64,000 bases of DNA from Myxococcus dinghuensis (GTDB lineage: Bacteria; Myxococcota; Myxococcia; Myxococcales; Myxococcaceae). Positions 20,503 through 29,605 of the stretch are shown in pieces (within the stretch, counting starts at the first letter, position 1; each line of letters opens with the position of its first letter). The position numbers and the translations under genes were made by a program. Below the pieces are notes generated by a model. The model was given only the letters and a program-made list of their open reading frames with translations. It searched no databases and was not told where the DNA came from. The stretch covers positions 124,001 to 188,000 of the forward strand of contig NZ_JAKCFB010000007.1 in assembly GCF_024198235.1 (NCBI RefSeq). The letters are read 5' to 3'.

Positions 20503-21903
20503 ATGGCTCGATACACCGCCCGACTCGACACCGTCCCCTCCGCGCACTCGCTCCCTCCGCTCCTGGTCGACTTCGGCAAGTGGCTGGAGACCCAGACCTA
20601 CGGGGCGCTCGGCTACTTCGAACTCATCGCCACCGAGGTTCCCCGCGAGTGGTCCCCGGAGGTCGCAGAGCGACTCCAGCGCGACGCCTTCAGCTTCCTG
20701 TCCCTGCCGGATGGCTCGCTGCTCGCGTTGCTGCGCTCCGACGCGAAGGCGCCCCTGGCGGTGGTGCTGCTCGGCTCCGAGGGCGAGACGCGCACCGTCG
20801 CCTCCAGCCTGGAGGAGTTCCTGCTCGCGCTGTCCAAGGGCGAGACGGAGCTGGGGGACCTCGACGAGGGAGAGGACGACGCGCGCGAGGCGCTCGCGAA
20901 GTGGCTGAAGGAGAAGAAGGTCTCCGCGCCCAAGGTGAAGCGCCCGGTGGACTTCAACGTGTACCTCTCCGGGGAGACGCCCGAGGCCGAGCCCACGCCC
21001 GCCGCCCGGCCCGAGAGCGCGGCGATTTCGGCGCTGCCCCCGGGGCTGCGCGCGCTCGCCCGGCTGATGGGGCGCAGGGCCGACGACGCCGAGGTGGTGG
21101 CGTACGTGACGGAGACGCTCGGCAAGAAGGTGCCCGCCTCGACGTCCGACGTGAACGACTCCGCCCACGTCGTCGCCAAGCCGCAGGGCATCGAGATGCT
21201 CTTCTCCCACGACGTGCTCGACGAGCGCTATCCGCCCATCGCGAAGACGCGCCGCGCCTTCGTGCCCTACCTCTCGGTCGTCTGGCTGGGCGAGAAGTTC
21301 GCGGAGGCGGACCTGCCCCAGGGCCTCACGCGGAAGATGACGGCGGAGCAGATGCGCGCGGTGCTCGGCGAGCCCGATGCGCCGTGGAATCCCGAGGACG
21401 ATTCACCGAAGTGGACGCGGGTCCTGGACGCCGAGGCCCGCATCGTCCTGATGGCGGAGTCCTCCGCGAAGGGCCCCCGGCTCCGGCTGCTCATCGACGC
21501 GGCGCGGGAGCTGACGACCCGGCGCGTGGACGCGGGCCTCTTCGTCGCGTGGTGCGCGCTCCGGGGGCTGCTCGACACGGAGCGGCTCGCGGCGCCCGCG
21601 CCCCTGCTGGCGCAGCTCCAGCGTCGCGAGGTCCAGGGCTCGGCGCTCGTGGACGCCGTGCTCCCGCGAGGACTCTGGGACGCGCACCTGCGGGACCTCC
21701 CGGGGCTGCGCGCGTTCGCCTACGCCTGGTTCCACCGCCTGGAGGGCGTCTACATCCGCGACGACCTGGCCCGCGTCTTCGGCTTGCGCACGGGCCCGCG
21801 GGGCCATGACGAGGTCGTGCTGGACGAGGACACCTGGGCCGCCGTGGACCAGGCGACCCCGGTGCTCGACGAGCGCTTCGCGACCTGGGTGAAGCGAAGC
21901 TGA
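20503..21903 (+). CDS. Uncharacterised two-part protein with SMI1/KNR4 (SUKH)-like N-terminus
   Basis: 466-residue cytosolic protein I do not recognise with certainty. The first 130 residues, with FGKWLETQTYGALGYFELI, SFLSLPDGSLLALL and SSLEEFLLAL, resemble SUKH-superfamily (SMI1/KNR4) domains, which often serve as immunity proteins against secreted toxins. A charged linker follows, then a second domain from about 200 with MLFSHDVLDERYPP and a C-terminal helical part. No toxin gene is adjacent. The ATG opening MARYTARLD is chosen; an in-frame TTG or GTG slightly upstream is possible. It lies 46 bp after the AraC gene. Confidence 0.6.
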   Translation: MARYTARLDTVPSAHSLPPLLVDFGKWLETQTYGALGYFELIATEVPREWSPEVAERLQRDAFSFLSLPDGSLLALLRSDAKAPLAVVLLGSEGETRTVASSLEEFLLALSKGETELGDLDEGEDDAREALAKWLKEKKVSAPKVKRPVDFNVYLSGETPEAEPTPAARPESAAISALPPGLRALARLMGRRADDAEVVAYVTETLGKKVPASTSDVNDSAHVVAKPQGIEMLFSHDVLDERYPPIAKTRRAFVPYLSVVWLGEKFAEADLPQGLTRKMTAEQMRAVLGEPDAPWNPEDDSPKWTRVLDAEARIVLMAESSAKGPRLRLLIDAARELTTRRVDAGLFVAWCALRGLLDTERLAAPAPLLAQLQRREVQGSALVDAVLPRGLWDAHLRDLPGLRAFAYAWFHRLEGVYIRDDLARVFGLRTGPRGHDEVVLDEDTWAAVDQATPVLDERFATWVKRS

Positions 21904-21919
21904 GGCGCGAGCCCGCGAC

Positions 21920-23212
21920 TCACGGGCGCGGCTGGGCGACGCCGCGCTCCGTGCCCTTGGCGCGCGCCTTCGTCGCCGGGGCCTTCACCGAGGGCGCCTT
22001 GCCGAGCCCCGCGTAGATGGCGTCCCGCACCTCGGTGACGAACGCGCCCGACATGCCCTCGAACGCGGTGTTGGTGAGGGCCACGACGGTGAGCCGCTGC
22101 TTCGGGTCCACGAACCAGTTGTGGCCGTAGGCGCCACCCCACTGGAGCGTCCCCACGGACTGCGGCGTCCGGGCCTTCACCGGGTCCACGAGCACGGAGG
22201 AGCCCAGGCCCCAGCCCCAGCCCGGGGCGCTGCCCTGCAGCTTCTTCGCCGCGAAGCCGTCCTCGACGAGCTGGCGCGTGGTGGCCGCCTTCAGCACTGG
22301 CGCGCCCCCCAGGCGCACCGTCTCGAGGAGCTTCACGTAGTCCTCCGCCGTGCCCACCATGCCCGCGCCCCCCGAGGGGAAGGCCGTGGGGTCCAGCGCG
22401 CGTCCCGGCGCGAAGTGGACCACGCCGCCCCACAGCGGCACCTCCTGCGCCTCGCCCATGCGCACCGGCCGGGGCTTGCCGTCCGCGTACGGCGTGGCGA
22501 GCCGCGAGACGTCGCCCACGGTGAAGCCCGTGTCCCTCAGCCCCAGCGGCCCGGTGACGAGACGGGAGACGACCTCCGGCAGGGACGCGCCCCCCGCCTT
22601 GGCGACGACCGCGCCGAGCACGTCCGTGGAGACGGAGTAGTTGAACGCGGTGCCCGGCTCGTTCGACAGCGGCACGGAGGCGATGCGGCGCAGGTTCTCC
22701 TCCAGCGTCAACCCGGGCGTGGCGTCCATGCCGTCCGAGACGCCGGCGCGTCGGTACGGGCCGTCGACGGTGGTCTCCTTGAAGCCATACGTCAGGCCCG
22801 AGGTGTGCGTGAGCAGGTGCCGCACGGTGATGACGGGCTCGCGACCGTCAGCGAGCCTGGGGCGGAAGTCGGGCAGCCACTTCGTGACGGGGTCCTCCAG
22901 CGACAGCGTCCCCTGGTCCACCAGGGCGAGCGCGGCCACGGACACCAGCGGCTTGGTCATCGACGCCAGCCGGAAGACGGCGTCCTCCCGCATGGGCTTC
23001 GCCTCCTCCCGGTCCGAGCGCCCCGCGGCGCGGCGGTAGACGACCTTCCCGTCCTGGACGACGACCACCACCGTCCCGACGATGCGCTCCTGCGCGAGCG
23101 CCCGGTCGATGACCGGGTCCAGCTTCTCCGGGAGTGTGGGGGGAGGGGAGGACGCGACGGGGGTGCTTCCAACACCTGCGGCCACCAGCAGGGCGACGAT
23201 GGCAGAATGCAT
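21920..23212 (-). CDS. Exported serine hydrolase, class C beta-lactamase-like
   Basis: 430-residue penicillin-binding-protein-fold hydrolase. A signal peptide (about 1-21, ending GSTPVASS) is followed by the beta-lactamase domain with catalytic Ser84-x-x-Lys87 (SMTK) and the Tyr motif FNYSVST, where the usual YxN is YSV, so true beta-lactamase activity is doubtful and an esterase or D-aminopeptidase role is more likely. The C-terminus carries a Lys/Ala-rich tail. The start has AGGAG nine bases upstream. It is divergent from a TetR regulator, with a palindrome between them that overlaps the expected promoter, so repression by that TetR protein is likely. Confidence 0.88.
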   Translation of the reverse strand: MHSAIVALLVAAGVGSTPVASSPPPTLPEKLDPVIDRALAQERIVGTVVVVVQDGKVVYRRAAGRSDREEAKPMREDAVFRLASMTKPLVSVAALALVDQGTLSLEDPVTKWLPDFRPRLADGREPVITVRHLLTHTSGLTYGFKETTVDGPYRRAGVSDGMDATPGLTLEENLRRIASVPLSNEPGTAFNYSVSTDVLGAVVAKAGGASLPEVVSRLVTGPLGLRDTGFTVGDVSRLATPYADGKPRPVRMGEAQEVPLWGGVVHFAPGRALDPTAFPSGGAGMVGTAEDYVKLLETVRLGGAPVLKAATTRQLVEDGFAAKKLQGSAPGWGWGLGSSVLVDPVKARTPQSVGTLQWGGAYGHNWFVDPKQRLTVVALTNTAFEGMSGAFVTEVRDAIYAGLGKAPSVKAPATKARAKGTERGVAQPRP

Positions 23213-23227
23213 GGGGGGTGACTCCTG

Positions 23228-23251
23228 TTTACGTAATGAGCGCTACGTAAA
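23228..23251. promoter_or_regulatory. Palindromic operator between serine hydrolase and TetR genes
   Basis: TTTACGTA, eight spacer bases, TACGTAAA: a perfect 8-bp inverted repeat covering 24 bp, in an AT-rich island between two divergent genes. Size, symmetry and place fit a TetR-family dimer site that autoregulates the regulator and represses the hydrolase. Confidence 0.75.
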
Positions 23252-23287
23252 TAGGGACCACCCACCGCGATTTCAAGAGTGACCGCT

Positions 23288-23929
23288 ATGAAAAAGACCG
23301 CCACCCCCCAGCCGCGTCCTCGCGGGAGGCCCCGGGAGTTCGACGAGACGAAGGCCCTGGACCGGGCGCTGGAGGTGTTCTGGCGGCTGGGGTACGAGGG
23401 CGCGTCGGTGGCGGACCTCACGCGGGCGATGGGCATCACCCCGCCCAGCCTGTATGGCGCGTTCGGCTCCAAGGCCGGGCTCTACGAGCGGGTGTTGGAG
23501 CGCTACCAGGCCGAGCATGGCGCCGACACCACCCGGGCGCTGATGGAGGAGCCCACGGCGAGGGGGGCGGTCGAGCGGATGCTCCGAGGGGCCGCGCGGC
23601 AGTTCACCCGACGCAGGCAGACGGCGGGCTGCATGGTCGCCACGGCGGTGCTGCGCTGCGCGGAGGAGAACCAGCCGGTCGCCGAGCGGGTCTCCGGGCT
23701 GCGCGGCGAGTCGCTCCAGCGGCTGGAGGCGCGCATCGCCCGGGGCATCCAGGAGGGAGAGCTGCCCCGGGGCACGGACGCGGAGGGCCTGGCGCGCTTC
23801 GTGGGCGCCATCGTCCAGGGGATGTCCGTGCAGGCGCAGGACGGCGCCACCGAGGCGCAGCTGCTCGGGCTGGTGGAGGTGGCGCTGCGCGCCTGGGATG
23901 CGGGCGGCAGGCGCCCGCGCGGCGGGTAG
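23288..23929 (+). CDS. TetR/AcrR family transcriptional regulator
   Basis: 213-residue repressor. The N-terminal helix-turn-helix (about 12-60) reads GRPREFDETKALDRALEVFWRLGYEGASVADLTRAMGI... with the family hallmark SLYGAFGSKAGLY at the end. The C-terminal helical domain, with CMVATAVLRCAEE, resembles the TetR_C_16/YxaF-like subgroup that senses small hydrophobic molecules. It is the partner of the operator just upstream. A GTG three codons before the ATG is an equally possible start; neither has a strong ribosome site. Confidence 0.9.
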   Translation: MKKTATPQPRPRGRPREFDETKALDRALEVFWRLGYEGASVADLTRAMGITPPSLYGAFGSKAGLYERVLERYQAEHGADTTRALMEEPTARGAVERMLRGAARQFTRRRQTAGCMVATAVLRCAEENQPVAERVSGLRGESLQRLEARIARGIQEGELPRGTDAEGLARFVGAIVQGMSVQAQDGATEAQLLGLVEVALRAWDAGGRRPRGG

Positions 23930-24066
23930 CGAGCACCGGCACCTCCGGGAAAAGTCCCTGCGAATCCAGCGGGTTGGGTGGGCTGGTCGCAGGGGGGCGC
24001 GTCGGGGGGACGGTTCCGGTGCGTCCGGGGCCCGGCGGGCTTACAACTCCAGGAAGGATGCCCGAG

Positions 24067-24723
24067 ATGACCGCCCAAGAACGCGTCGAGCGCGCCGCGA
24101 GCGCGCTGAAGGTCTTCCCGCTGCCGTCGGCGGTGCTCTTCCCCCACACCGTCATCCCCCTCCACATCTTCGAGCCGCGCTACCGGGCCATGGTGCGTGA
24201 CGCGCTCGCGGGGGACCGCGTCATCGCGCTGGCCCAGTTGGAGGACGGATGGGAGGGGCGTTACGACGGGCGTCCGCCGATGCAGACGATGATGTGCGCG
24301 GGCGTCATCGCCTGGGACGAGGAAGTGGAGGACGGCCGCTTCAACATCCTCCTCCAGGGCATCACCCGCATCCGGATGCTGTCGGAGCTGCCCGGGGACA
24401 AGGCCTACCGCGAGGTGCGCGCCCAGGTGCTGCCGGACGCGCCCTACCAGGGGCCGGAGGAGGAGCGGCTGCGGCAGGCCGTCTTCGAGCTGGCCGGGCG
24501 GGTGCCGCCCACCTTCGCGGAGAACCTGCTGCCGGTGGCCGCGCGCGCGACGGGGGGCATGCTGGCGGACGTGGTGGCCTCGGCCATCGTCCCGGAGGCG
24601 GAGCGGCGCCAGGCGCTGCTGGTGGAGCTGGACGTGAAGCGCCGGCTGGACGCGGTGCTGGAGGACGTGGGGGAGCTCATCGGCCGGCTCCAGCCGGTGC
24701 GGCCCTCCGGTCCGCTGAACTGA
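24067..24723 (+). CDS. Lon N-terminal (LON substrate-binding) domain protein
   Basis: 218-residue protein consisting of the substrate-recognition domain of Lon protease without ATPase or protease domains. Recognisable elements are VFPLPSAVLFPHTVIPLHIFEPRYRAM near the N-terminus, GVIAWDEEVEDGRFNILLQGITRIR, and the helical bundle at the end. Stand-alone LON-N proteins are widespread and their role is unclear. An earlier ATG three codons upstream abuts the AGGAAGG ribosome site directly, so the second ATG, nine bases downstream of it, is preferred. Confidence 0.85.
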   Translation: MTAQERVERAASALKVFPLPSAVLFPHTVIPLHIFEPRYRAMVRDALAGDRVIALAQLEDGWEGRYDGRPPMQTMMCAGVIAWDEEVEDGRFNILLQGITRIRMLSELPGDKAYREVRAQVLPDAPYQGPEEERLRQAVFELAGRVPPTFAENLLPVAARATGGMLADVVASAIVPEAERRQALLVELDVKRRLDAVLEDVGELIGRLQPVRPSGPLN

Positions 24724-24829
24724 GGCACGCGCGCGTCGAGGCCCTTGCCTTGCGCGCCGGGCCGGGCATTGCTGGGCGCCGGACCGGCTCCGGACGCCCG
24801 CGCGTCCGACCCAGAGGGAGTGGAGCAAC

Positions 24830-26725
24830 ATGCGGCTCGTGAAAGTCGGCATCGCCAGCGTCAACACCACGGTGGGGGCCTTCGTCCGCAACACGGACAA
24901 GGCGCTGACCCTGGCCAGGCGCATGGCGGACGACGGCGTCACCGTGGGCGTCTTCCAGGAGCAGCTCATCGCCGGCTACCCCGCCGAGGACATGGTCCAG
25001 TGGCAGGGCTTCATCGACCGGCAGTGGCCGGAGCTGGAGCGCTTCGCGCGGGAGACCGCGGCGCTCCCCTGCGTGTTCCTGGTGGGCGTGGGCGTGGCGC
25101 TCCAGGGCCAGCGGCTCAACTGCGCGGCGGTGGTGGCCGGCGGGCGCATCCTCGGGCTCGTGCCCAAGGAGAAGCTGCCCACCTACAGCGTCTTCTACGA
25201 GGCGCGCACCTTCGGCCGGGGCCGGCCGGGCATGGCGGAGGTGCACCGGGGCGTGCCGCTGGGGGACTACCTCTTCCGCTTCGACTTCGGCGTGCTGGCG
25301 CCGGAGGTGTGCGAGGACATCTGGAGCGCGGACGGCCCCATGCGCCGGCGCACGTACTCCGGCGCGGAGCTGGTCATCAACCTGTCCGCGTCCCCCTTCC
25401 GCCTGGGCTTCGTGGAGACGCGCCGCGAGCTCATCGCCACGCGCGCGGCGGACCACCAGTGCACCATCGCCTACTGCAACGCGGTGGGCAGCAACGACGG
25501 CCTCATCTTCGACGGCGGCGGCTTCCTCAACCAGAACGGGCGCCACGTCATGGAGACGCCGCGCTTCCAGGAGGGCTTCGCGGCGGCGGTGGTGGACCTG
25601 GACCGCACGCTGCGCCTGCGCGGCGAGGCGACCACCTGGCGCGTGGACCGCGAGGACTGGCTGACCCGGGGTGGCAAGGGCACCCCGGAGCTGGACTGCA
25701 CCGGCGCGGTGACCACGCGGCGCGAGGCGCTCACCTATCCGGTGCCCGCCCACCGCAGCTTCTTCCTGCCCGCGCCCGACACGCGCCGCCCGGCGCGCGA
25801 GGCCCTGTGCGAGGACCTCCTCGACGCGCTCTCGCTGGGCGTGGGCGACTACTTCGAGAAGACGCGCGCCTTCAAGGTGCTGGGCATCGCCCTGTCCGGC
25901 GGACGCGACTCGCTGTTGACGCTGCTCATCGCGCATCGCTACGCGAAGCGCGCGCGGCCGGAGGACCCGGGCTCGCTGCTCCGGGCCTTCTACATGCCCA
26001 GCCGCTACTCGAGCGACTCCACCCGCGACGCGGCGGAGACCATCGCCCGCGAGCTGGGCGTGCCCTTCCAGGTCGTCTCCATCGACGAGGCCTTCGAGCG
26101 CGAGCGCGCCGTGGCCCAGGCGATGCTCGGCGACGCCCCCGTCACGCCCATCACCGAGCAGAACATCCAGGCCCGCCTGCGCGCCCAGCGCATGTGGAAC
26201 TGGAGCAACTCCTGCGGCGGCCTGTTCCTCCAGACCGGCAACATGAGCGAGAAGTCCGTGGGCTACACCACCATCGGCGGGGACCTGATGGGCGCGCTGG
26301 CCGTCATCGCCAACGTGCCCAAGACGGTGGTGATGTACCTCCTGGACTACCTCCAGGACACGACGGGCTACGAGGGCATCCGCAAGGTGCTCGCCAAGCC
26401 CGCGGGCCCGGAGCTGGCGCACAACCAGGTGGGAGAGGAGGAGCTGATGCCCTTCCCCATCCTCGACGCGTGCTTCTACCTCCATGCGGGCGAGAAGCTC
26501 ACCCCCGCGGAGATGGTGAAGGCGCTGACCTCCATGTTCCCGGAGGTGGAGCCCGCGCGGCTGGGCGCGTACGTGGACAAGTTCGTGCGCCTGTTCCAGC
26601 AGTCCATCTACAAGTGGGTGCAGTCGCCGCTCGCGCTGCACATCGGCAACCTGGACCTGGACCGCGAGCGCGCGCTCCAACTGCCCGTGGTCACCGGCTC
26701 CGAGTGGATGCGCGGCGGCGTCTGA
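24830..26725 (+). CDS. nadE: Glutamine-dependent NAD+ synthetase
   Basis: Makes NAD from deamido-NAD, ATP and glutamine in the last step of NAD biosynthesis. The 631-residue protein joins an N-terminal nitrilase-type glutaminase (about 1-290), with the Glu-Lys-Cys triad visible as VFQEQ, PKEKLPTYS and APEVCEDIW, to a C-terminal synthetase domain with the pyrophosphatase loop LSGGRDS near residue 352 and the motif GNMSEKSVGYTTIGGDL. The length and two-domain layout match bacterial glutamine-dependent enzymes. Start has GGAG spaced nine bases. No linked NAD genes. Confidence 0.95.
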   Translation: MRLVKVGIASVNTTVGAFVRNTDKALTLARRMADDGVTVGVFQEQLIAGYPAEDMVQWQGFIDRQWPELERFARETAALPCVFLVGVGVALQGQRLNCAAVVAGGRILGLVPKEKLPTYSVFYEARTFGRGRPGMAEVHRGVPLGDYLFRFDFGVLAPEVCEDIWSADGPMRRRTYSGAELVINLSASPFRLGFVETRRELIATRAADHQCTIAYCNAVGSNDGLIFDGGGFLNQNGRHVMETPRFQEGFAAAVVDLDRTLRLRGEATTWRVDREDWLTRGGKGTPELDCTGAVTTRREALTYPVPAHRSFFLPAPDTRRPAREALCEDLLDALSLGVGDYFEKTRAFKVLGIALSGGRDSLLTLLIAHRYAKRARPEDPGSLLRAFYMPSRYSSDSTRDAAETIARELGVPFQVVSIDEAFERERAVAQAMLGDAPVTPITEQNIQARLRAQRMWNWSNSCGGLFLQTGNMSEKSVGYTTIGGDLMGALAVIANVPKTVVMYLLDYLQDTTGYEGIRKVLAKPAGPELAHNQVGEEELMPFPILDACFYLHAGEKLTPAEMVKALTSMFPEVEPARLGAYVDKFVRLFQQSIYKWVQSPLALHIGNLDLDRERALQLPVVTGSEWMRGGV

Positions 26726-26877
26726 CGCCGCCACGCGCAACCGTTGTCGGTCGGATGCCACGTCCGCTCGCTTGCTGAGCAGACATCCAAGGAGGGGTGA
26801 TCCTCGCCCTGGTGTGCCTTGCCGGATGTCGCGCCGGAAACAACCTTCATGTCAGCCACTCGACGAGGAGGGTTGGA

Positions 26878-28017
26878 ATGAAAGCGAAGATTCTGGCTGG
26901 CGCCATCGGGGCGTTCTTCTACGGCACCTCCGGCCTCGCGGCCGATGGTGATTGCCCCCCACCCCGGGCGGGCGCGGAGAAGGTGGGAGAGGGCGTGCTG
27001 CTGGCGCAGTCCGATACCTCTCCTAGTGGGAACGACTACCAGGAGAATGACCTCATCATCGAAACGCAGCCGGTGCCCGACAGCTCCATGTCGGACGACT
27101 CGGGCACGGGCGGCAGCGGCGCGGTGGGGCAGGAAGGCTCCACGTCCCAGGGCGGCACGCCCCAGGGCGAGGTCTACCTGAACATGCCGCTGCGCTGCCA
27201 GCCGAGTGAGTCCGGCGGGCAGGGCACCGGCGGCAGCGGCACCGGCGGCAGCGGCACCGGCGGCAGTGGCATGGAGCAGCAGCCGTTGACGCCGCCTCCG
27301 CCTCCGTCTCCGTCGCAGTCCGGGCCGCAGCCGCGCCCGGAGGCCACGCCCGGGAGCAACAAGTCGTCCGAGTCGTACCCGACGCAGGACACGCAGGCCT
27401 TCGGTGGTAGCGGCGTCTCCGCGCCGTCCAACGACTTCCGGCCCGCCTCCGAGCAGGTGGAGCCGCTCGAGGTGAAGAAGAAGGAGAAGAACAAGACCAA
27501 GGGCCTCACCGTGACGATTGGTGGCGGTATCGAGGGCTACACCGGCGCGCTGGCGCCGCAGCTCAACCCCGGTCCCACGGCCGGCGTGACGGCGTCGTTC
27601 AAGCCGACCCGCCAGTTGGGGCTCGAGGTGGGCTACACGGGCGCGCTCAACAACATCGACGCCAAGCGTGGCGACGTGGTGGGTGACAGCCCGGACCTGG
27701 TCCGCAACGGCGGTCAGGCGGTGCTGACGGTGGGTCTGACGCCGACGGCGGTCCAGCCGTACATCCTGGGCGGCATCGGCATCAGCAACTACAACTTCCG
27801 CCACGGCGAGGCGCTGGGTTACCGGGACGACACGGTGGGCAACGTGCCGGCCGGCCTGGGTGTGCGCGGGTACGTCGGTCACTTCACGGTGGACGCGCGC
27901 GCCAACTACAACTTCCTCTTCGACAAGGACTTCGCTCCGGGCATCACGCCCGGCACGGAGAACGTGTCCGGGGGTGGTAGCTACCAGGGCACCGTCAGCG
28001 TGGGTGGTACGTTCTGA
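26878..28017 (+). CDS. Exported outer-membrane beta-barrel protein with Gly/Ser and Pro linkers
   Basis: 379-residue protein with a signal peptide (about 1-21). Residues 60-215 are low-complexity: serine/acidic stretches, a GTGGSG repeat, and a proline run, ending in a KKKEKNKTKG segment. From about 218 the protein is a beta-barrel-like domain with alternating hydrophobic strands (LTVTIGGGIEGYTG, TAGVTASFKP, LGLEVGYTGAL) and a C-terminal Phe, which fits outer-membrane insertion. The linker could span the periplasm or cell surface. Start has GAGGAGGGTTGGA just upstream. Function unknown; it stands alone. Confidence 0.75.
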   Translation: MKAKILAGAIGAFFYGTSGLAADGDCPPPRAGAEKVGEGVLLAQSDTSPSGNDYQENDLIIETQPVPDSSMSDDSGTGGSGAVGQEGSTSQGGTPQGEVYLNMPLRCQPSESGGQGTGGSGTGGSGTGGSGMEQQPLTPPPPPSPSQSGPQPRPEATPGSNKSSESYPTQDTQAFGGSGVSAPSNDFRPASEQVEPLEVKKKEKNKTKGLTVTIGGGIEGYTGALAPQLNPGPTAGVTASFKPTRQLGLEVGYTGALNNIDAKRGDVVGDSPDLVRNGGQAVLTVGLTPTAVQPYILGGIGISNYNFRHGEALGYRDDTVGNVPAGLGVRGYVGHFTVDARANYNFLFDKDFAPGITPGTENVSGGGSYQGTVSVGGTF

Positions 28018-28163
28018 TTCACCAGAAGTGAAGCCCCCTGAAGGGGCATGACGGGGTGGCGCGGTGCCCGGTAGCCAACGGGCCCGCGCCATCCCGCTTT
28101 CCTGTGCGGCGCCAGGCGGGGTCGCGGGTTAATGTGAAACCTTCTTCTGGGACAGGAGCGGGA

Positions 28164-28487
28164 ATGAGCCTGAAGGTCGAAGACGTGAAGGTGGGAGCTG
28201 GCGCGGAGGCCACGGCCGGCAAGTCGGTCACGGTGCACTACGTGGGGACGCTGACCAGCGGCTCCAAGTTCGACAGCAGCCGCGACCGGGGAGAGGGCTT
28301 CACCTTCCGGCTCGGCGCGGGCCAGGTCATCCAGGGGTGGGACCAGGGCGTCGCCGGCATGAAGGTGGGCGGCGTGCGCAAGCTCACCATCCCTCCGGAG
28401 ATGGGCTACGGCTCGCGCGGCTTCCCGCCCGTGATTCCGCCGAACTCCACGCTGCTGTTCGAGGTGGAGCTGCTCGCGGTCCGCTGA
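28164..28487 (+). CDS. FKBP-type peptidyl-prolyl cis-trans isomerase
   Basis: 107-residue minimal FKBP that isomerises proline peptide bonds during protein folding. It matches the family over its full length: [43 protein letters not shown] and [22 protein letters not shown], retaining the aromatic and hydrophobic residues of the active pocket. No signal peptide, so cytosolic. AGGAG lies six bases before the ATG. It is 41 bp before a thioredoxin gene on the same strand, a plausible folding operon. Confidence 0.95.
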   Translation: MSLKVEDVKVGAGAEATAGKSVTVHYVGTLTSGSKFDSSRDRGEGFTFRLGAGQVIQGWDQGVAGMKVGGVRKLTIPPEMGYGSRGFPPVIPPNSTLLFEVELLAVR

Positions 28488-28528
28488 AGTCACGCTCCGC
28501 CTGGGGCGGAGAGAAACGAGGTTCCGTC

Positions 28529-28915
28529 ATGGCGACGGTGGAAATCACCAAGGACAACTTCAAGGAAACGGTCGGCAAGGATGGCATCGTCATCCTCGAC
28601 TGGTGGGCGGCGTGGTGCGGGCCTTGCCGCATGTTCGCGCCCACGTTCGAGACGGCCTCGAACAAGCACCCGGACATCGTCTTCGGGAAGATCGACACGG
28701 AGGCGCAGCCGGAGCTGTCCGGCGCGTTCGAGATCCGCTCCATCCCCACGTTGATGGTGTTCCGTGACGGCATCCTGCTGTTCGAGCAGGCCGGCGCGCT
28801 GCCCGCGGCGGCGCTGGAGGACCTGGTGCGCCAGGTGCGCGCGCTCGACATGGAGCAGGTGAAGAAGGAGGTCGAGGAGCGCCGCAACAAGGAGAAGGAA
28901 GCGCCCAAGGCCTGA
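28529..28915 (+). CDS. Thioredoxin
   Basis: Cytosolic thiol-disulfide reductase of 128 residues with the active site WCGPC (Cys30, Cys33) and the cis-proline motif SIPTLMVF. The C-terminus is extended beyond a standard thioredoxin by about 20 charged residues (EQVKKEVEERRNKEKE) predicted to be helical. The active site is preceded by WWAAWCGPC, as in classical thioredoxins. It follows the FKBP gene closely and is followed by a strong hairpin shared with a convergent gene. Confidence 0.93.
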   Translation: MATVEITKDNFKETVGKDGIVILDWWAAWCGPCRMFAPTFETASNKHPDIVFGKIDTEAQPELSGAFEIRSIPTLMVFRDGILLFEQAGALPAAALEDLVRQVRALDMEQVKKEVEERRNKEKEAPKA

Positions 28916-28921
28916 GCCGGA

Positions 28922-28948
28922 CGGGGCGGGGTGTTCGTCCCCGCCCCG
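28922..28948. terminator. GC-rich hairpin between convergent thioredoxin and DUF2378 genes
   Basis: CGGGGCGGGG and CCCCGCCCCG form a perfect 10-bp stem around a TGTTCGT loop, exactly in the 47-bp gap between two convergent stop codons. It has no T-tract in either direction, so termination would need help; position and symmetry still favour a bidirectional transcription block. Confidence 0.6.
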
Positions 28949-28962
28949 GAGGTGCCCGGGGG

Positions 28963-29538
28963 CTACCAGTGGACGAGGAGCGTGAAGTCCTTGAAGGGGG
29001 CTTCGCCGGACTCCAGCTCCACGTGGAAGCGCCGCCCCGGGCTCGTCCGCACCAGTCCCCGCCGCATCATGCCGCGAGTCCATGCGGGCCCGAACAGCTC
29101 GTCGCGGAAGCGCAGCCGGGCGCGGGTGTCGTCGAGGCGCTCGTAGTCCCGCTCGCCGAAGGTGCTGGTGGCCTCCGCGAAGCCGGAGGCGACGGCGAGG
29201 CCGCGGTGCGGGTCCTCGCCGGTGATGGCCATCACCATGGCGCCCACCGGCGCGGAGTAGATGGGCTCCGCGGCGGCGAAGGAGAGCTGCTCCACCGCGG
29301 ACGCGTAGCTCTGGCCCAGGAGCGACGCGAGCGTGCTGGCGCCCGCATGGAGCAGCCGCAGGTACTCCAGCGCGGTGTGGTGGGTGGGCGCCCCGCGTCC
29401 GGCGGCGGGCGCGGAGGTGACCGCGCGCCCCGTCCGCTTCGCGATGGTGTCGTGGAGGCTCTGCATGAACAGGGTGAGCACCTGGTGTTCGGGGCGGCAG
29501 AGGGCCATGCGGGCTTGCAGGTGTTGGGGCGCGTCCAT
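28963..29538 (-). CDS. DUF2378 (TIGR02265) family protein
   Basis: 191-residue cytosolic protein of the paralogous family DUF2378/TIGR02265, which I know only from myxobacteria, where it occurs in many copies of unknown function. The recognisable pattern includes LQARMALCRPEHQVLTLFM at the start, EYLRLLHAGASTLASLLGQSYASAVEQLS in the middle, and RFRDELFGPAWTRGMM near residue 145, ending in an FTLLVHW-type strand. AAGGAA lies seven bases before the ATG. It is a taxonomic marker for the window. Confidence 0.8.
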   Translation of the reverse strand: MDAPQHLQARMALCRPEHQVLTLFMQSLHDTIAKRTGRAVTSAPAAGRGAPTHHTALEYLRLLHAGASTLASLLGQSYASAVEQLSFAAAEPIYSAPVGAMVMAITGEDPHRGLAVASGFAEATSTFGERDYERLDDTRARLRFRDELFGPAWTRGMMRRGLVRTSPGRRFHVELESGEAPFKDFTLLVHW

Positions 29539-29605
29539 GGATGTTCCTTAGCGACGCCGGTCGGGCCAAATCCATGGATGGGGGGTCGCCCGGGAGTCGG
29601 CCCTC

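Noticed and set aside
28028..28050. GCCCC-CTGAA-GGGGC hairpin after the outer-membrane barrel gene as a terminator
   Set aside because: The stem is only 5 bp with no T-tract; too weak to list as a feature.
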